A DNA stretch of 64,000 nucleotides from Marinobacter vinifirmus (GTDB lineage: Bacteria; Pseudomonadota; Gammaproteobacteria; Pseudomonadales; Oleiphilaceae), in contig NZ_NEFY01000001.1 in NCBI RefSeq assembly GCF_002258215.1, positions 456,920 to 520,919 on the forward strand, written 5' to 3'. This document shows, in pieces, positions 49,350 through 57,873 of this stretch. A model generated the notes under the pieces. It did not search any database. It was given only the letters and a program-made list of their open reading frames with translations, and was not told the DNA's origin. Each line of letters begins with the position of its first letter. Position 1 is the stretch's first letter. The translations under genes and the position numbers were made by a program.

Positions 49350-51539
49350 TCACTGAGCTGCCGTTGATTCCGGAATGAGTGTGGCGATCAGCAAGCCGGT
49401 GCGTAATTCCGGGCCGGTGTTGTCCTGGACCACCAGGAAGATCTGGTCACCGGATTCGGTGTAGAAGCCGTTCAGAACCAGCTCGCCTCCCGTCAGTTGG
49501 ATGGTGCCGTTGCCACCGGGTGTCACGGTGAACCCAAGGTCGAGCAACTCATTTTCCGGAGTGCCGACCGCGTTCTCTGTGATGGTATGGCTAACCCGGT
49601 AGCTGGCGGCGGTAAGGTCTGCGCCGGTTTCGGATAATGTGAGCGTTCCTCCGGCCACCTGGTACAGCTGGTTCTGGTTGGCATCCAGAGCGATCATCGT
49701 GCCCTGAACCCGGTAATCGCCGGCAATGGGAGCAGTCAGGGAAGTGGTTTTGCCGGCGATCACCAGGCCATCGCCAAGTCCCGCGTCGTCGAGATTGAAC
49801 GCCAGCAGGGAGCCATCGGGCGTAGCGGCGCCAAGACCCAGCGGCGGCTCGCTTTCGGTACAGCTGCGGCACAGGCTTAGCCGGCCGATATTCTTGGTGC
49901 CGGAACTGAGCTGGGCCGGCCGGTTGGCAATGTTCCAGGTGTCGGTCACGGCCGAAGACGCTCCCGCTCCCGCAGCCCCCGTGTTGCCACGGTAGATGGT
50001 CGCGTTATTTGTGGTCAGTGCACCATCAGCGCCGCCCAGCTCACCATAGCCGGTCTCGAAGGCTGCCGGATTACTGCCGCCAAACTGGGCAGTCAGGTAC
50101 ACCAGGTTGTAATCGCTGCCGGTAATGCGGGCCATGTCGAAATCTTCGCTGCGTAACAGATGCAGCTCCAGCACGGAGAGATACTGTTCTTCCAGGGTTT
50201 CCTGGCGCTTCAGCTTGCCCTCTGCATCAGCCAGGGCGATGGCCTTGCCGGCGGTAAAGTAACTGCCCAGCACCCTGTCCGGGCTTTGGTTCTCATCGCC
50301 GGGGGCGGAGGTGAAGGCATCCATGAAATAGGGATTGCGGGTCCAGCCATTGTTGGCACTGCCCGGTTCATCGGTAATGCTCTGGTACAGGGCGCGGCCG
50401 GCCAGCAGGCGGGCAGGGTCGGAGCCGTCTTCTGAGGGCGGTGTGAGAGTGGCCGCTCCCGGTGAGCTGGAATGGCTGTTTCGGGTCCAGCTGTCTTCCC
50501 GGGAGAACTGCTGGCCGTCCGGATTGGTAAAGCTGTGAGCCAGGGTGCTCCGGTCATAGGGAATATCGGTGGCCAGGGAGGTCACGTTGATATTGAAGGC
50601 CTCGAAGGAGGTGAGGGTCAGGGCCGGATACAGAAATGCCCCGCCCAGGTCTTCCTCCTGTGCGGTGCGCGCACCCCACTGGCCGGCACCGGGGAAGCGG
50701 GCATCACGGAAAGTCGGGCCCAGCTCCAGCCCCAGAAACACCGAGTTGTAATCTGCGGAGCTGGCGCGGATGGTGCCAGACGCATTCGGGCCTAGCAGGG
50801 CATAGTCCGCCATCTGCTCAATATAGCCGGCGAAATCCGCCCGCCCGGCCAGCGTACTGACGGCAGCATCCAGCGTCAGGTTGCCGGCAATATCAATCTC
50901 GAAATCGTGCACCTGGTCGGCCAGGCTGGACCACACATACTTGTTCAGGCACAGGGCGCCGCCCCGGTCGTTCACGCAGTCCATCACGGCCTGGAATTCT
51001 GTGGAGGAGTAACCGCCAAGTCCGTTTTGCACCAGGTAATGGGAGAAGGGGTTTACCTTCACATCCCGGTCTGAATCGGCTGCCAGGGCTTTCATCGCAA
51101 TGGTTTGGCCGCCGCCGGAATAACGGGCTTCAATCACCACATCCGGGCCGATGGGCTGGCCGTCCGGAAAGGCCACAACCCAGTGGCCGTCTTCACCGGT
51201 GCTGGTGCTGTAGGGCACGGTGCCCAGATTTTGCCCGCCCTGGTTGCTCCGGTACACCTGCACCTGGTCCGGAACCACGATTCTCAGGTTGCGCCGGGTT
51301 TGTTCCGCATCCGGGGCATAAAAGGCGGGCACTTCCATGGTGATCCGCACTTCATTAGCCTTCAGGCCGGCGGTGTTGCCGGAATCACCGGTGCTGCCGG
51401 GATTAAAGTCGTCCAGGGCGTTGACGGTATTACCAAAACGGTTGGGAATCTCGCGGGCACCGTCAATGGCACTGTCACCACCACCGCAGGCGGTCAGAAG
51501 AAAGGGCAGGGCAAGGGCAGAAATCAGGCGACATTTCAT
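49350..51539 (-). CDS. Large lipoprotein of unknown function
   Basis: A 729-residue predicted lipoprotein with lipobox LLTAC (Cys18) followed by GGG. I do not recognise the family. An N-terminal beta-rich part (about 60-165) has VRITMEVPAFYAPDAEQTR and a Ser/Thr-rich feel. A middle region (about 170-500) carries paired cysteines (DCVNDRGGALCL) and many aromatic blocks. A CRSC motif sits near 575, and a C-terminal beta region (about 590-729) contains gapped repeats of an L-T-L/L-A-F strand type. No catalytic motif is evident. It could be a surface-exposed or outer-membrane-anchored sensor or adhesin; that is a guess. It lies between yfaZ-like and bax-like genes. Confidence 0.75.
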   Translation of the reverse strand: MKCRLISALALPFLLTACGGGDSAIDGAREIPNRFGNTVNALDDFNPGSTGDSGNTAGLKANEVRITMEVPAFYAPDAEQTRRNLRIVVPDQVQVYRSNQGGQNLGTVPYSTSTGEDGHWVVAFPDGQPIGPDVVIEARYSGGGQTIAMKALAADSDRDVKVNPFSHYLVQNGLGGYSSTEFQAVMDCVNDRGGALCLNKYVWSSLADQVHDFEIDIAGNLTLDAAVSTLAGRADFAGYIEQMADYALLGPNASGTIRASSADYNSVFLGLELGPTFRDARFPGAGQWGARTAQEEDLGGAFLYPALTLTSFEAFNINVTSLATDIPYDRSTLAHSFTNPDGQQFSREDSWTRNSHSSSPGAATLTPPSEDGSDPARLLAGRALYQSITDEPGSANNGWTRNPYFMDAFTSAPGDENQSPDRVLGSYFTAGKAIALADAEGKLKRQETLEEQYLSVLELHLLRSEDFDMARITGSDYNLVYLTAQFGGSNPAAFETGYGELGGADGALTTNNATIYRGNTGAAGAGASSAVTDTWNIANRPAQLSSGTKNIGRLSLCRSCTESEPPLGLGAATPDGSLLAFNLDDAGLGDGLVIAGKTTSLTAPIAGDYRVQGTMIALDANQNQLYQVAGGTLTLSETGADLTAASYRVSHTITENAVGTPENELLDLGFTVTPGGNGTIQLTGGELVLNGFYTESGDQIFLVVQDNTGPELRTGLLIATLIPESTAAQ

Positions 51540-51655
51540 GCAAGCAATCCGGATGATGTATCTCGGCACAGCCTAGCAGCAAAACAAAGGGGAGAGCGTG
51601 AAAGCGGGCACGAATCGGCCACCCGGCATCAAACCGGATGGCCGCAAGGCGGGTG

Positions 51656-52216
51656 TCAGAAGAAGATCTTCATACCGGCCATCACCCCTTCGTCCAGGTT
51701 GATATCCGGAGAGCCGCGGAAATCCAGTTCGGTGTTCAGGTAACGGTAACCGGCGAACACTTCTGCGTTGCGGATCACACGGTAGCTGCCGCGCAGTTCT
51801 ACGCTGGTCATGTCGTCGGAATCACCGAAAGACAAAATGCTCGGGGCGTAGTGCAGGGCGCCGGTGAAGGACAGGCCCGGCACATCCGGAATGTTCAGGG
51901 TAGCAAAGCCACCAAGGCCCACCGCGCCGCCGTCTACCTGGTCGTCATCCCAGGCGATGCCGCGCAAACCAATGCCAGCGGTGGTAGGCAGGTTGCCAAG
52001 GGCGGTGCGGCCCTGGGCGTGGAAGTCCACGTTGCCTATGTGGCGGCTGCCTTCGTGATAGGTGTAGCCAGCGCCCAGCTGCAGTTCATCCTGGGTGCCG
52101 AAGAAGTTTACCTGGCCCTTAACGGAATCGTTGGTCAGGCTCAGGTCCAGGTCGCTGGCGAATACCGGAGCGGCAGCCAGGGACAAAGCGAGGGCAGAGA
52201 TGCGGGTAATCTTCAT
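51656..52216 (-). CDS. YfaZ-family outer-membrane protein
   Basis: A 186-residue protein with signal peptide (about 1-20, LALSLAAAPVFASDLDL) and an eight-stranded-type small beta-barrel ending MKIFF, a terminal-Phe outer-membrane signature. GYTYHEGSRHIGNVDFHAQG and GYRYLNTELDFRG fit YfaZ-like proteins. Function is unknown; it may be a small pore. Monocistronic-looking, with gaps of about 115-125 bp on both sides. Confidence 0.82.
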   Translation of the reverse strand: MKITRISALALSLAAAPVFASDLDLSLTNDSVKGQVNFFGTQDELQLGAGYTYHEGSRHIGNVDFHAQGRTALGNLPTTAGIGLRGIAWDDDQVDGGAVGLGGFATLNIPDVPGLSFTGALHYAPSILSFGDSDDMTSVELRGSYRVIRNAEVFAGYRYLNTELDFRGSPDINLDEGVMAGMKIFF

Positions 52217-52341
52217 GATGACACCTTTGTTGCTTTCATTTTAATTCGGAGGGAATGGTAAACACCTGCGCGCGGCGCCACAACTTAAATGGCTGTAAGT
52301 CGCTGTTAAGGGGTGACGGGGCGGGGTTATGAGGCGCGAGC

Positions 52342-54420
52342 TTAGTCCGTACTGGCCGCGGCCTGGCAATACTGGTCCAGCACCGCCCGCAACATCTCCA
52401 TGTTCACCGGCTTGGCTACGAAGGAGTCCATGCCCGCCGCCCGGCATTTTTCCTCGTCTTCTTCCATGGCGCTGGCGGTCAGGGCCACCACCGGTATCCG
52501 GGGTTTGTGGTTGTCCCGCTCCCACTGGCGCAGCCGACGGGTGGCTTCAAAGCCGTCTACCCGGGGCATCACACAGTCCATCATGATCACATCATATTGG
52601 TGTGTCTGGTACAGGGAGGGCGCGGCTTCGCCATCGTTGGCGGTCATCACCTGGCAGCCCAGTTTCTCCAGCAGTCGGCGGGTGAGGGTGCGGTTAACCG
52701 GGTTGTCCTCCACCAGCAGCACCTGCATGCAGCCGCAGGCCAGCTCCCGGCGTACGGAGCCGGTGTGGTTGATGGATTGCAGGGAAAAGCGGGTCAGGAA
52801 CCGGCGCTCCTGCTGCTCGGCATCTGCAAACAGCTGGTTCAGAATCGGAATCAGGTAAGACTCCCGCAGGGACTTGCTCAGGAACGCATCGGCCCCGGCT
52901 TGCCGGAAATGCTCGGCATCGCCCCGCTGGGGGTTGGACGAGAGAATCAGCAGGCGCATATCCTGCCACTGCTGGTTGCCGCGAATCTGCCGGCACAGCA
53001 GGTCGCTGTCCATATCCGGCACAAAGCCGTCCAGAATGATTGCATCGTAGGGCGTGCCCGCATCAAAGGCCTGGCGCAGAAAGGTAAGCGCCTCGCCCGC
53101 CGAGCGTACCGCCTCAATGTGAACCTCGTGGCGGGACAGCATTTCCAGGGTAATCTTGCGGGACAACTCGTAGGAATCTGCCACCAGAATGCGCTTGTGA
53201 TGTACTTTTCGGGAATCCGGCCGCACCCGGGCCGCGCTGTCTGCCGCTTCCGGCAGGCTGATTTCCGCCCAGAAGGTGGAGCCTTCACCGGGGCGGCTTT
53301 CCAGGTCCAGCGAGCCACTCATCAGCCCGATCAGCTGCCGGCAGATGGTCAGCCCCAGCCCCGCTCCCGGTGTTTGCCGCTGGAACTGCTGGCCCAGCTG
53401 CACATAGGGCTCATAAACCAGCGGAACATCTTCCGGGTTAATGCCCACGCCGGTGTCTTCCACGGCCAACCGCAGGCGTACCTTATCGCCCCGCCGGCCC
53501 AGCACTTCAATGCTGATCAGCACATGGCCGGAATCGGTAAACTTGATGGCGTTGGACAGCAGGTTCAGCATCACCTGGCGAATGCGCACCGGATCACCCA
53601 CCAGCGCCCAGGGCAGGTTCTCATCCACCCGCACTTCCAGTGCCAGGCCTTTCTCCCGGGCACGGCTGCCGAGCATGTGGATGAGGTCGTTCAGGGTTTC
53701 CCGCAGGTCGAACGGAATGGCTTCCAGCTCCATCTTGCCGGCTTCCATGGCGGAGATGTCCAGCAGGTCATTAATGATGGCAGAGAGGTTTTCCGACGCG
53801 CCCAGCAGGGTATTCACATATTCCCGCTGTTCCTGGTCCAGCGGCGTGTCGGTCAGCAGGTTGGCGTAACCGAGCACGGATTGCAGGGGGATTCGCAGCT
53901 CGTGGCTGACGTTGGCCAGGAACTGGTTCTTGGCATGGTTGGCGCGGATGGCTTCGTCGCGTTCGTCACGGGATTTCAGGGTGTCCTGGCGCAGGGAGCG
54001 GGTGTCTTCCAGAATCTGCAGGCGCATGCGGTTCAGGGCCTGCTCCAGTTCTGACAGTTCATCCGCCCGTTTGGGAGCCTTGCGGCGCAGTTTCAGCGGG
54101 TCAACGAGGGCGTCCAGGTTCAGCCTGGCGGCGTAATCCGCCATGGTTTCCAGGTGCCGGAACAGGGTAATGCGCACAATCAGCAACAGGCCCAGAGTGC
54201 CCAGCATCACCACGATGGACTGGAACCAGAGATTGTGCAGCGCCTGGCCCAGCACCTCGTCATAGAACTGCTGGAATGAGGATACCTTGGCCAGCTCGCC
54301 ATACATCTGTGCGCCGGTGGCCACCAGCGACAGCACCACGCTGTACAAAAGCACCCAGGCCAGCAACCGCAATGCCAGCGGGCGAACACCTAAACGCTTG
54401 ATTAACTGCTTGGATGGCAA
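52342..54420 (-). CDS. Hybrid sensor histidine kinase with two receiver domains
   Basis: A 692-residue membrane kinase. Membrane helices at about 18-38 and 64-86 enclose a short 25-residue periplasmic loop, so sensing is probably in or near the membrane. Then a HAMP-like linker, HisKA with phospho-His173 (FLANVSHELRIPLQSVLGYA), and HATPase_c with a glycine-rich GAGLGLTICRQLIGLM. Receiver 1 follows from about 408 (RILVADSYELSR, acceptor in IILDGFVPD), and receiver 2 from about 567 (VLLVEDNPVNRTL, acceptor in IIMMDCVMPRVDG). No C-terminal Hpt domain, so a separate phosphotransferase is required. No response regulator gene is adjacent. Confidence 0.92.
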   Translation of the reverse strand: MPSKQLIKRLGVRPLALRLLAWVLLYSVVLSLVATGAQMYGELAKVSSFQQFYDEVLGQALHNLWFQSIVVMLGTLGLLLIVRITLFRHLETMADYAARLNLDALVDPLKLRRKAPKRADELSELEQALNRMRLQILEDTRSLRQDTLKSRDERDEAIRANHAKNQFLANVSHELRIPLQSVLGYANLLTDTPLDQEQREYVNTLLGASENLSAIINDLLDISAMEAGKMELEAIPFDLRETLNDLIHMLGSRAREKGLALEVRVDENLPWALVGDPVRIRQVMLNLLSNAIKFTDSGHVLISIEVLGRRGDKVRLRLAVEDTGVGINPEDVPLVYEPYVQLGQQFQRQTPGAGLGLTICRQLIGLMSGSLDLESRPGEGSTFWAEISLPEAADSAARVRPDSRKVHHKRILVADSYELSRKITLEMLSRHEVHIEAVRSAGEALTFLRQAFDAGTPYDAIILDGFVPDMDSDLLCRQIRGNQQWQDMRLLILSSNPQRGDAEHFRQAGADAFLSKSLRESYLIPILNQLFADAEQQERRFLTRFSLQSINHTGSVRRELACGCMQVLLVEDNPVNRTLTRRLLEKLGCQVMTANDGEAAPSLYQTHQYDVIMMDCVMPRVDGFEATRRLRQWERDNHKPRIPVVALTASAMEEDEEKCRAAGMDSFVAKPVNMEMLRAVLDQYCQAAASTD

Positions 54421-54463
54421 GGCACAAATTCCCTGTGTCGACTACAAAATCACCAGCGGCAGT

Positions 54464-55213
54464 TTAGCAGACCGACACCACTTCCACACGCACGGCAGCG
54501 CCCTCGTTTACAAAACGAAAACGAACATTCAGATCGTACAGGTGTGCGCCGTAAATGCGCTCCTCATCCCGGCCCCGGCGGAAAGACGGGCGGGGGTCGT
54601 AACTCACCACATCCTCGATCAGCCCGCGCAAATCCGGGTAGTCGGCTGGGGGCAGGGCGGCCAGTTGTGCGTCGGCCTCCGGGGTGAAGCTGACCGGCAG
54701 GCGCTGCAAGGGTTCTTCCTCTGCCCAGCCCAGGGAGGCCTCCGGTAAGGCATCAGCAAAGGGCAGGTAGGGTTTGATATCCAGGATCGGTGTGCCTTCA
54801 ATCAGGTCGTGGTCGCTGATCTTCAGCACCAGCCGGCCGTTGTGCCTGTCCAGGCCTTCATTTTTTACCACCGACAAGCCCAGGCTGTTAGGCCGGAACG
54901 GCGAGCGGCTGGCGAATACCCCCATCTTCTTGTTGCCGCCTAATCGGGGTGGGCGCACCACAGGCCGCCACTCTGCCCGCACCGCTTCGTGGAACTGGAA
55001 TACCAGCCACAGGTGACTGGCGGACTCCAGGCCCCGAAAGGCGTCTTCCCGGTCGAATGGTGGCTCGATCACCAGGCTGGCGTGGGCATTCCTGGTGAGC
55101 CCGGGTTGGCGCGGCACCCCGAACTTATCCTGAAAGCAGGAGCGGGTGTAGGCAATCGGGGTAAGGGTGAGGGCTTCCGCAGCGGGTTTGCTTTTGTGGC
55201 GGGGTCTAGTCAC
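54464..55213 (-). CDS. trmO: tRNA (N6-threonylcarbamoyladenosine37-N6)-methyltransferase TrmO
   Basis: A 249-residue TsaA/TrmO-fold protein that N6-methylates t6A37 in tRNA(Thr) using SAM. Conserved blocks: LTPIAYTRSCFQDKFGVPRQ near 15, FQFHEA near 75, FASRSPFRPNSLGLSVV near 110 and GTPILDIKPYLPFADA near 155. The start is GTG at 55213, overlapping the upstream gene by 8 bases; longer frames (to 55411) lie in that gene and lack homology. Confidence 0.92.
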   Translation of the reverse strand: MTRPRHKSKPAAEALTLTPIAYTRSCFQDKFGVPRQPGLTRNAHASLVIEPPFDREDAFRGLESASHLWLVFQFHEAVRAEWRPVVRPPRLGGNKKMGVFASRSPFRPNSLGLSVVKNEGLDRHNGRLVLKISDHDLIEGTPILDIKPYLPFADALPEASLGWAEEEPLQRLPVSFTPEADAQLAALPPADYPDLRGLIEDVVSYDPRPSFRRGRDEERIYGAHLYDLNVRFRFVNEGAAVRVEVVSVC

Positions 55214-56282
55214 GGCTGATGGTTCCGGAGAAATACATTTCGATACGCAATACCACCGAGGCCCGGTCCTGGAAGCTGTCTTCCCGGGGGAATTCCAGGG
55301 CCGGCACCACCTCGGCAAACAGCCAGTCTTCGTACATGCGATAACGCCAGGTGAAATCGGCAAAGTAGGAGGTAGTGCGCCAGGATGGCTGGCTCTCGCC
55401 CAAAACGCCAATGCGGGGCGTAACCACCGACCGGTTATTCAGGCGCTTGCGCACACTGAAAATCTGAGCCGCATCGAACCGGCGTTCATCGTGAATCCAC
55501 TCAAGTTCTGACGACGCAAAAAAATGCCAGCCATTACTCACCGGCCGGTCCCAACCCATCCAGGAGCGGGCGCCCCAGCCTTCGGTGTGATAGTAGTAAA
55601 CCCGTTGTTTAAGGTTGAATGCCCAGTCTTCATCGATTCGCCAGCCCTTGCTGGCGGTCATGCGCCAGAAGGCTTCCGGGGGCAGCCGCAGCCGGCCGCC
55701 GATATCCGTGGACAGGTTGATCGCATCGCCCACCTGGGTCAGGTAGCGCAGGGCACCGGTGGTTTCGGTTTCGGTACGCTCGGGCTCGGTTAAGGTGCGG
55801 TCCCGTTCCCGCTCGGCCAGGGGGATCAGTTCCTCGCTTTCGCTCTCCACCACCAGCCGCAGCCTTTCCTCGGCCGTGGGTACATCCAGCCGGAACCGGG
55901 CTTCAGGCTCGAAACTGGCCAGGTTGCTGTATTCCGATTCTGCCGCGAAGCCCAGGCGAAGGTAGCTTTCGTTGTTGGGCAGAACATGACTAAAGCCAGA
56001 CAGGGTCTGGTCTGCCCAGGCGCCCATGGATTGCACGTTAACCCCGTGCCGGCGTTCCTGGCGAATCACCCAGTTACTGAAATCCAGCCACCAGGAATCT
56101 TCCGGCTCGGCCCAGTATTCATCGGGATCAAAGGTATAGAAAGATGCTGGCAGGCGATAGGGCGACAGCACTTCGGACACCGGCGCCGCTTGCATATTGA
56201 ACACCGGCTCGCCGCCACGGGCTGTGGGTGCCAGAACCGCGCCAAAGGCCAGGAACGAGACAAAAAAAGAGGTGTAACGCAG
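55206..56282 (-). CDS. Exported protein of unknown function, likely outer-membrane
   Basis: About 358 residues. A signal peptide (RYTSFFVSFLAFGAVLAPTA) opens the frame. The mature part is rich in aromatic, amphipathic strands (for example VYYYHTEGWGARSWMGWDR and VVLRIEMYF near the end), which resembles a beta-barrel. The start is unclear: no ATG, GTG or TTG lies at the right place. A CTG at 56282 follows AAGGAG by 6 bases, and a GTG at 56330 would overlap coaE by 38 bases. A charged stretch near 140-180 is rich in Glu and Arg (ESESEELIPLAERERDR). I do not recognise the family. It overlaps trmO. Confidence 0.7.
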   Translation of the reverse strand: MRYTSFFVSFLAFGAVLAPTARGGEPVFNMQAAPVSEVLSPYRLPASFYTFDPDEYWAEPEDSWWLDFSNWVIRQERRHGVNVQSMGAWADQTLSGFSHVLPNNESYLRLGFAAESEYSNLASFEPEARFRLDVPTAEERLRLVVESESEELIPLAERERDRTLTEPERTETETTGALRYLTQVGDAINLSTDIGGRLRLPPEAFWRMTASKGWRIDEDWAFNLKQRVYYYHTEGWGARSWMGWDRPVSNGWHFFASSELEWIHDERRFDAAQIFSVRKRLNNRSVVTPRIGVLGESQPSWRTTSYFADFTWRYRMYEDWLFAEVVPALEFPREDSFQDRASVVLRIEMYFSGTISRD

Positions 56283-56292
56283 CCGAAGCTCC

Positions 56293-56922
56293 TTAACTGA
56301 ATTCAGCCAGCAAACGGTTATGCAGCTCACAAACCTGAAGCTCCACGTTATCCAGTGGGCGGTTATTATCAATAATAGCGCTTGCCAGCGCCCGCCGCTC
56401 GTCCCGGCCCAGTTGCGCCGCCATAATCCGCTCCACCTGTTCCCGGGAATTGGCGTCGCGGGCCATAGTGCGGTCCAGCTGCACCTCCTCCGGCACATCC
56501 ACCACAATCACCTGCTCAACCAGCTGATGTTGATTGGTTTCCAGAAGCAGGGGAGATACCAGCAGCACATAAGGTAACGGATAATCGCCGGAGTTGCCCT
56601 TAGCCGAAAGGCTGGAAGGGTTACGCAACTGGCGAACCAGCTCCTCGCGAATCACCGGGTGCAACAACTGCTCCAGCCACTCCCGCTCCGCAGGCTCCGC
56701 AAACACCCGCTGCCGCAACCAGGCGCGGTCTAAAGAACCATCTGCCTGTAACACCTCAGCACCGAAATGCTCCGCAATTTGCGCCAATGCCGGCTGCCCC
56801 GGTTCCACAACTTCACGGGCCACATTATCGGCATCCACCCAGTGCACGCCCAGTTCGCCAAATAGCCGGGCCACGGTGGATTTTCCGGAGCCGATACCAC
56901 CTGTTAAGCCAATAATCCTCAC
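56293..56922 (-). CDS. coaE: Dephospho-CoA kinase
   Basis: A 209-residue P-loop kinase for the final step of coenzyme A synthesis. Walker A GGIGSGKST at about 8-16, WVDADNVAREVV near 32, and PYVLLVSPLLLETNQ near 117 fit CoaE. It lies 3 bp after pilD in the conserved pilBCD-coaE order. The yacG gene often found next is replaced by an unknown exported protein. Confidence 0.95.
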   Translation of the reverse strand: MRIIGLTGGIGSGKSTVARLFGELGVHWVDADNVAREVVEPGQPALAQIAEHFGAEVLQADGSLDRAWLRQRVFAEPAEREWLEQLLHPVIREELVRQLRNPSSLSAKGNSGDYPLPYVLLVSPLLLETNQHQLVEQVIVVDVPEEVQLDRTMARDANSREQVERIMAAQLGRDERRALASAIIDNNRPLDNVELQVCELHNRLLAEFS

Positions 56923-56925
56923 GCA

Positions 56926-57801
56926 TCAAACTCCCAAAAACCCAAACCAGAAGCGCTGAATCTCCGCCCCAAACCACAATCCAAGCAACCCGGCAGCCGC
57001 CAGATAAGGCCCAAACGGAATCGGCACCTCACGCCCATGCTTCCTGAACACCATCAGCGCAATACCAACCACAGCCCCCACCAGAGACGACAACAAAATC
57101 ACCGCCGGCAACAACTGCCACCCCAGCCAGGCCCCAAGCGCCGCCAGCAATTTGAAATCCCCATGGCCCATGCCTTCCTTACCGGTGGCCAGCTTGAACA
57201 GCCAGTACACCGACCAAAGCGACAAATACCCCGCCACGGCACCCCAGAAGGCACTCTCAAAATCCGTCAGCACGCCAAAATAATTCAACACCAACCCCAG
57301 CCACATCAGCGGCAGGGTGATGCTGTCCGGCAGCAACTGGGTATCAAAATCAATCACCGTCAACGCCACCAGCGCCCACACCAGCAGCAAGGCCCAAAGA
57401 GCGGCTTCGGTCGGCCCCAGCAAGAACACCGTAACCACCGAAAATGCTGCGGTAACGGCCTCAATCAGAGGGTAACGAACCGAAATCCGGGATTTGCAGG
57501 AAGAACACTTGCCGCCAAGAAACAACCAGCTCACCACCGGAATATTTTCCCAGGCCCGAATCTTGTGGCCACAGGAAGGGCAGGTGGAGGCAGGTTTGGA
57601 CAGGGTGATGGTTTCTTCTTGCTTGCGCTGGGCCTCCGGAACCTCCAGAAATTCCTCACACTGGCAACGCCAGTCCTGGTGCATCATTTTGGGCAGGCGC
57701 AGGATGACCACATTCAGGAAACTGCCGATGCAGAGGGAGACGAGGGTTGCGGTTAGGTAGAGGAGCCAGGGGGTGTTGAGGAATACGTCTAGAGAGGGCA
57801 T
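56926..57801 (-). CDS. pilD: Type IV prepilin peptidase PilD
   Basis: A 291-residue polytopic aspartic protease/methylase that cleaves prepilins at Gly-Phe and N-methylates the new end. The cytoplasmic domain has the zinc-binding cysteine pairs CPSCGH and CSSCKS. Catalytic aspartates lie in VIDFDTQLLPDSI and GMGHGDFKLLAALGAW. About seven to eight membrane helices are predicted. Operon pilB-pilC-pilD-coaE. Confidence 0.96.
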   Translation of the reverse strand: MPSLDVFLNTPWLLYLTATLVSLCIGSFLNVVILRLPKMMHQDWRCQCEEFLEVPEAQRKQEETITLSKPASTCPSCGHKIRAWENIPVVSWLFLGGKCSSCKSRISVRYPLIEAVTAAFSVVTVFLLGPTEAALWALLLVWALVALTVIDFDTQLLPDSITLPLMWLGLVLNYFGVLTDFESAFWGAVAGYLSLWSVYWLFKLATGKEGMGHGDFKLLAALGAWLGWQLLPAVILLSSLVGAVVGIALMVFRKHGREVPIPFGPYLAAAGLLGLWFGAEIQRFWFGFLGV

Positions 57802-57873
57802 TCAGGAACTCATTGGAAATGTTGGGAGAATGCCTGCTCCCCAAAGAAACGGGGAGCAGGAACGGGCCGGTGT

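Noticed and set aside
55214..55411. An N-terminally extended TrmO
   Set aside because: The extra 66 codons lie inside the upstream exported-protein gene and lack homology. The GTG at 55213 fits the family.
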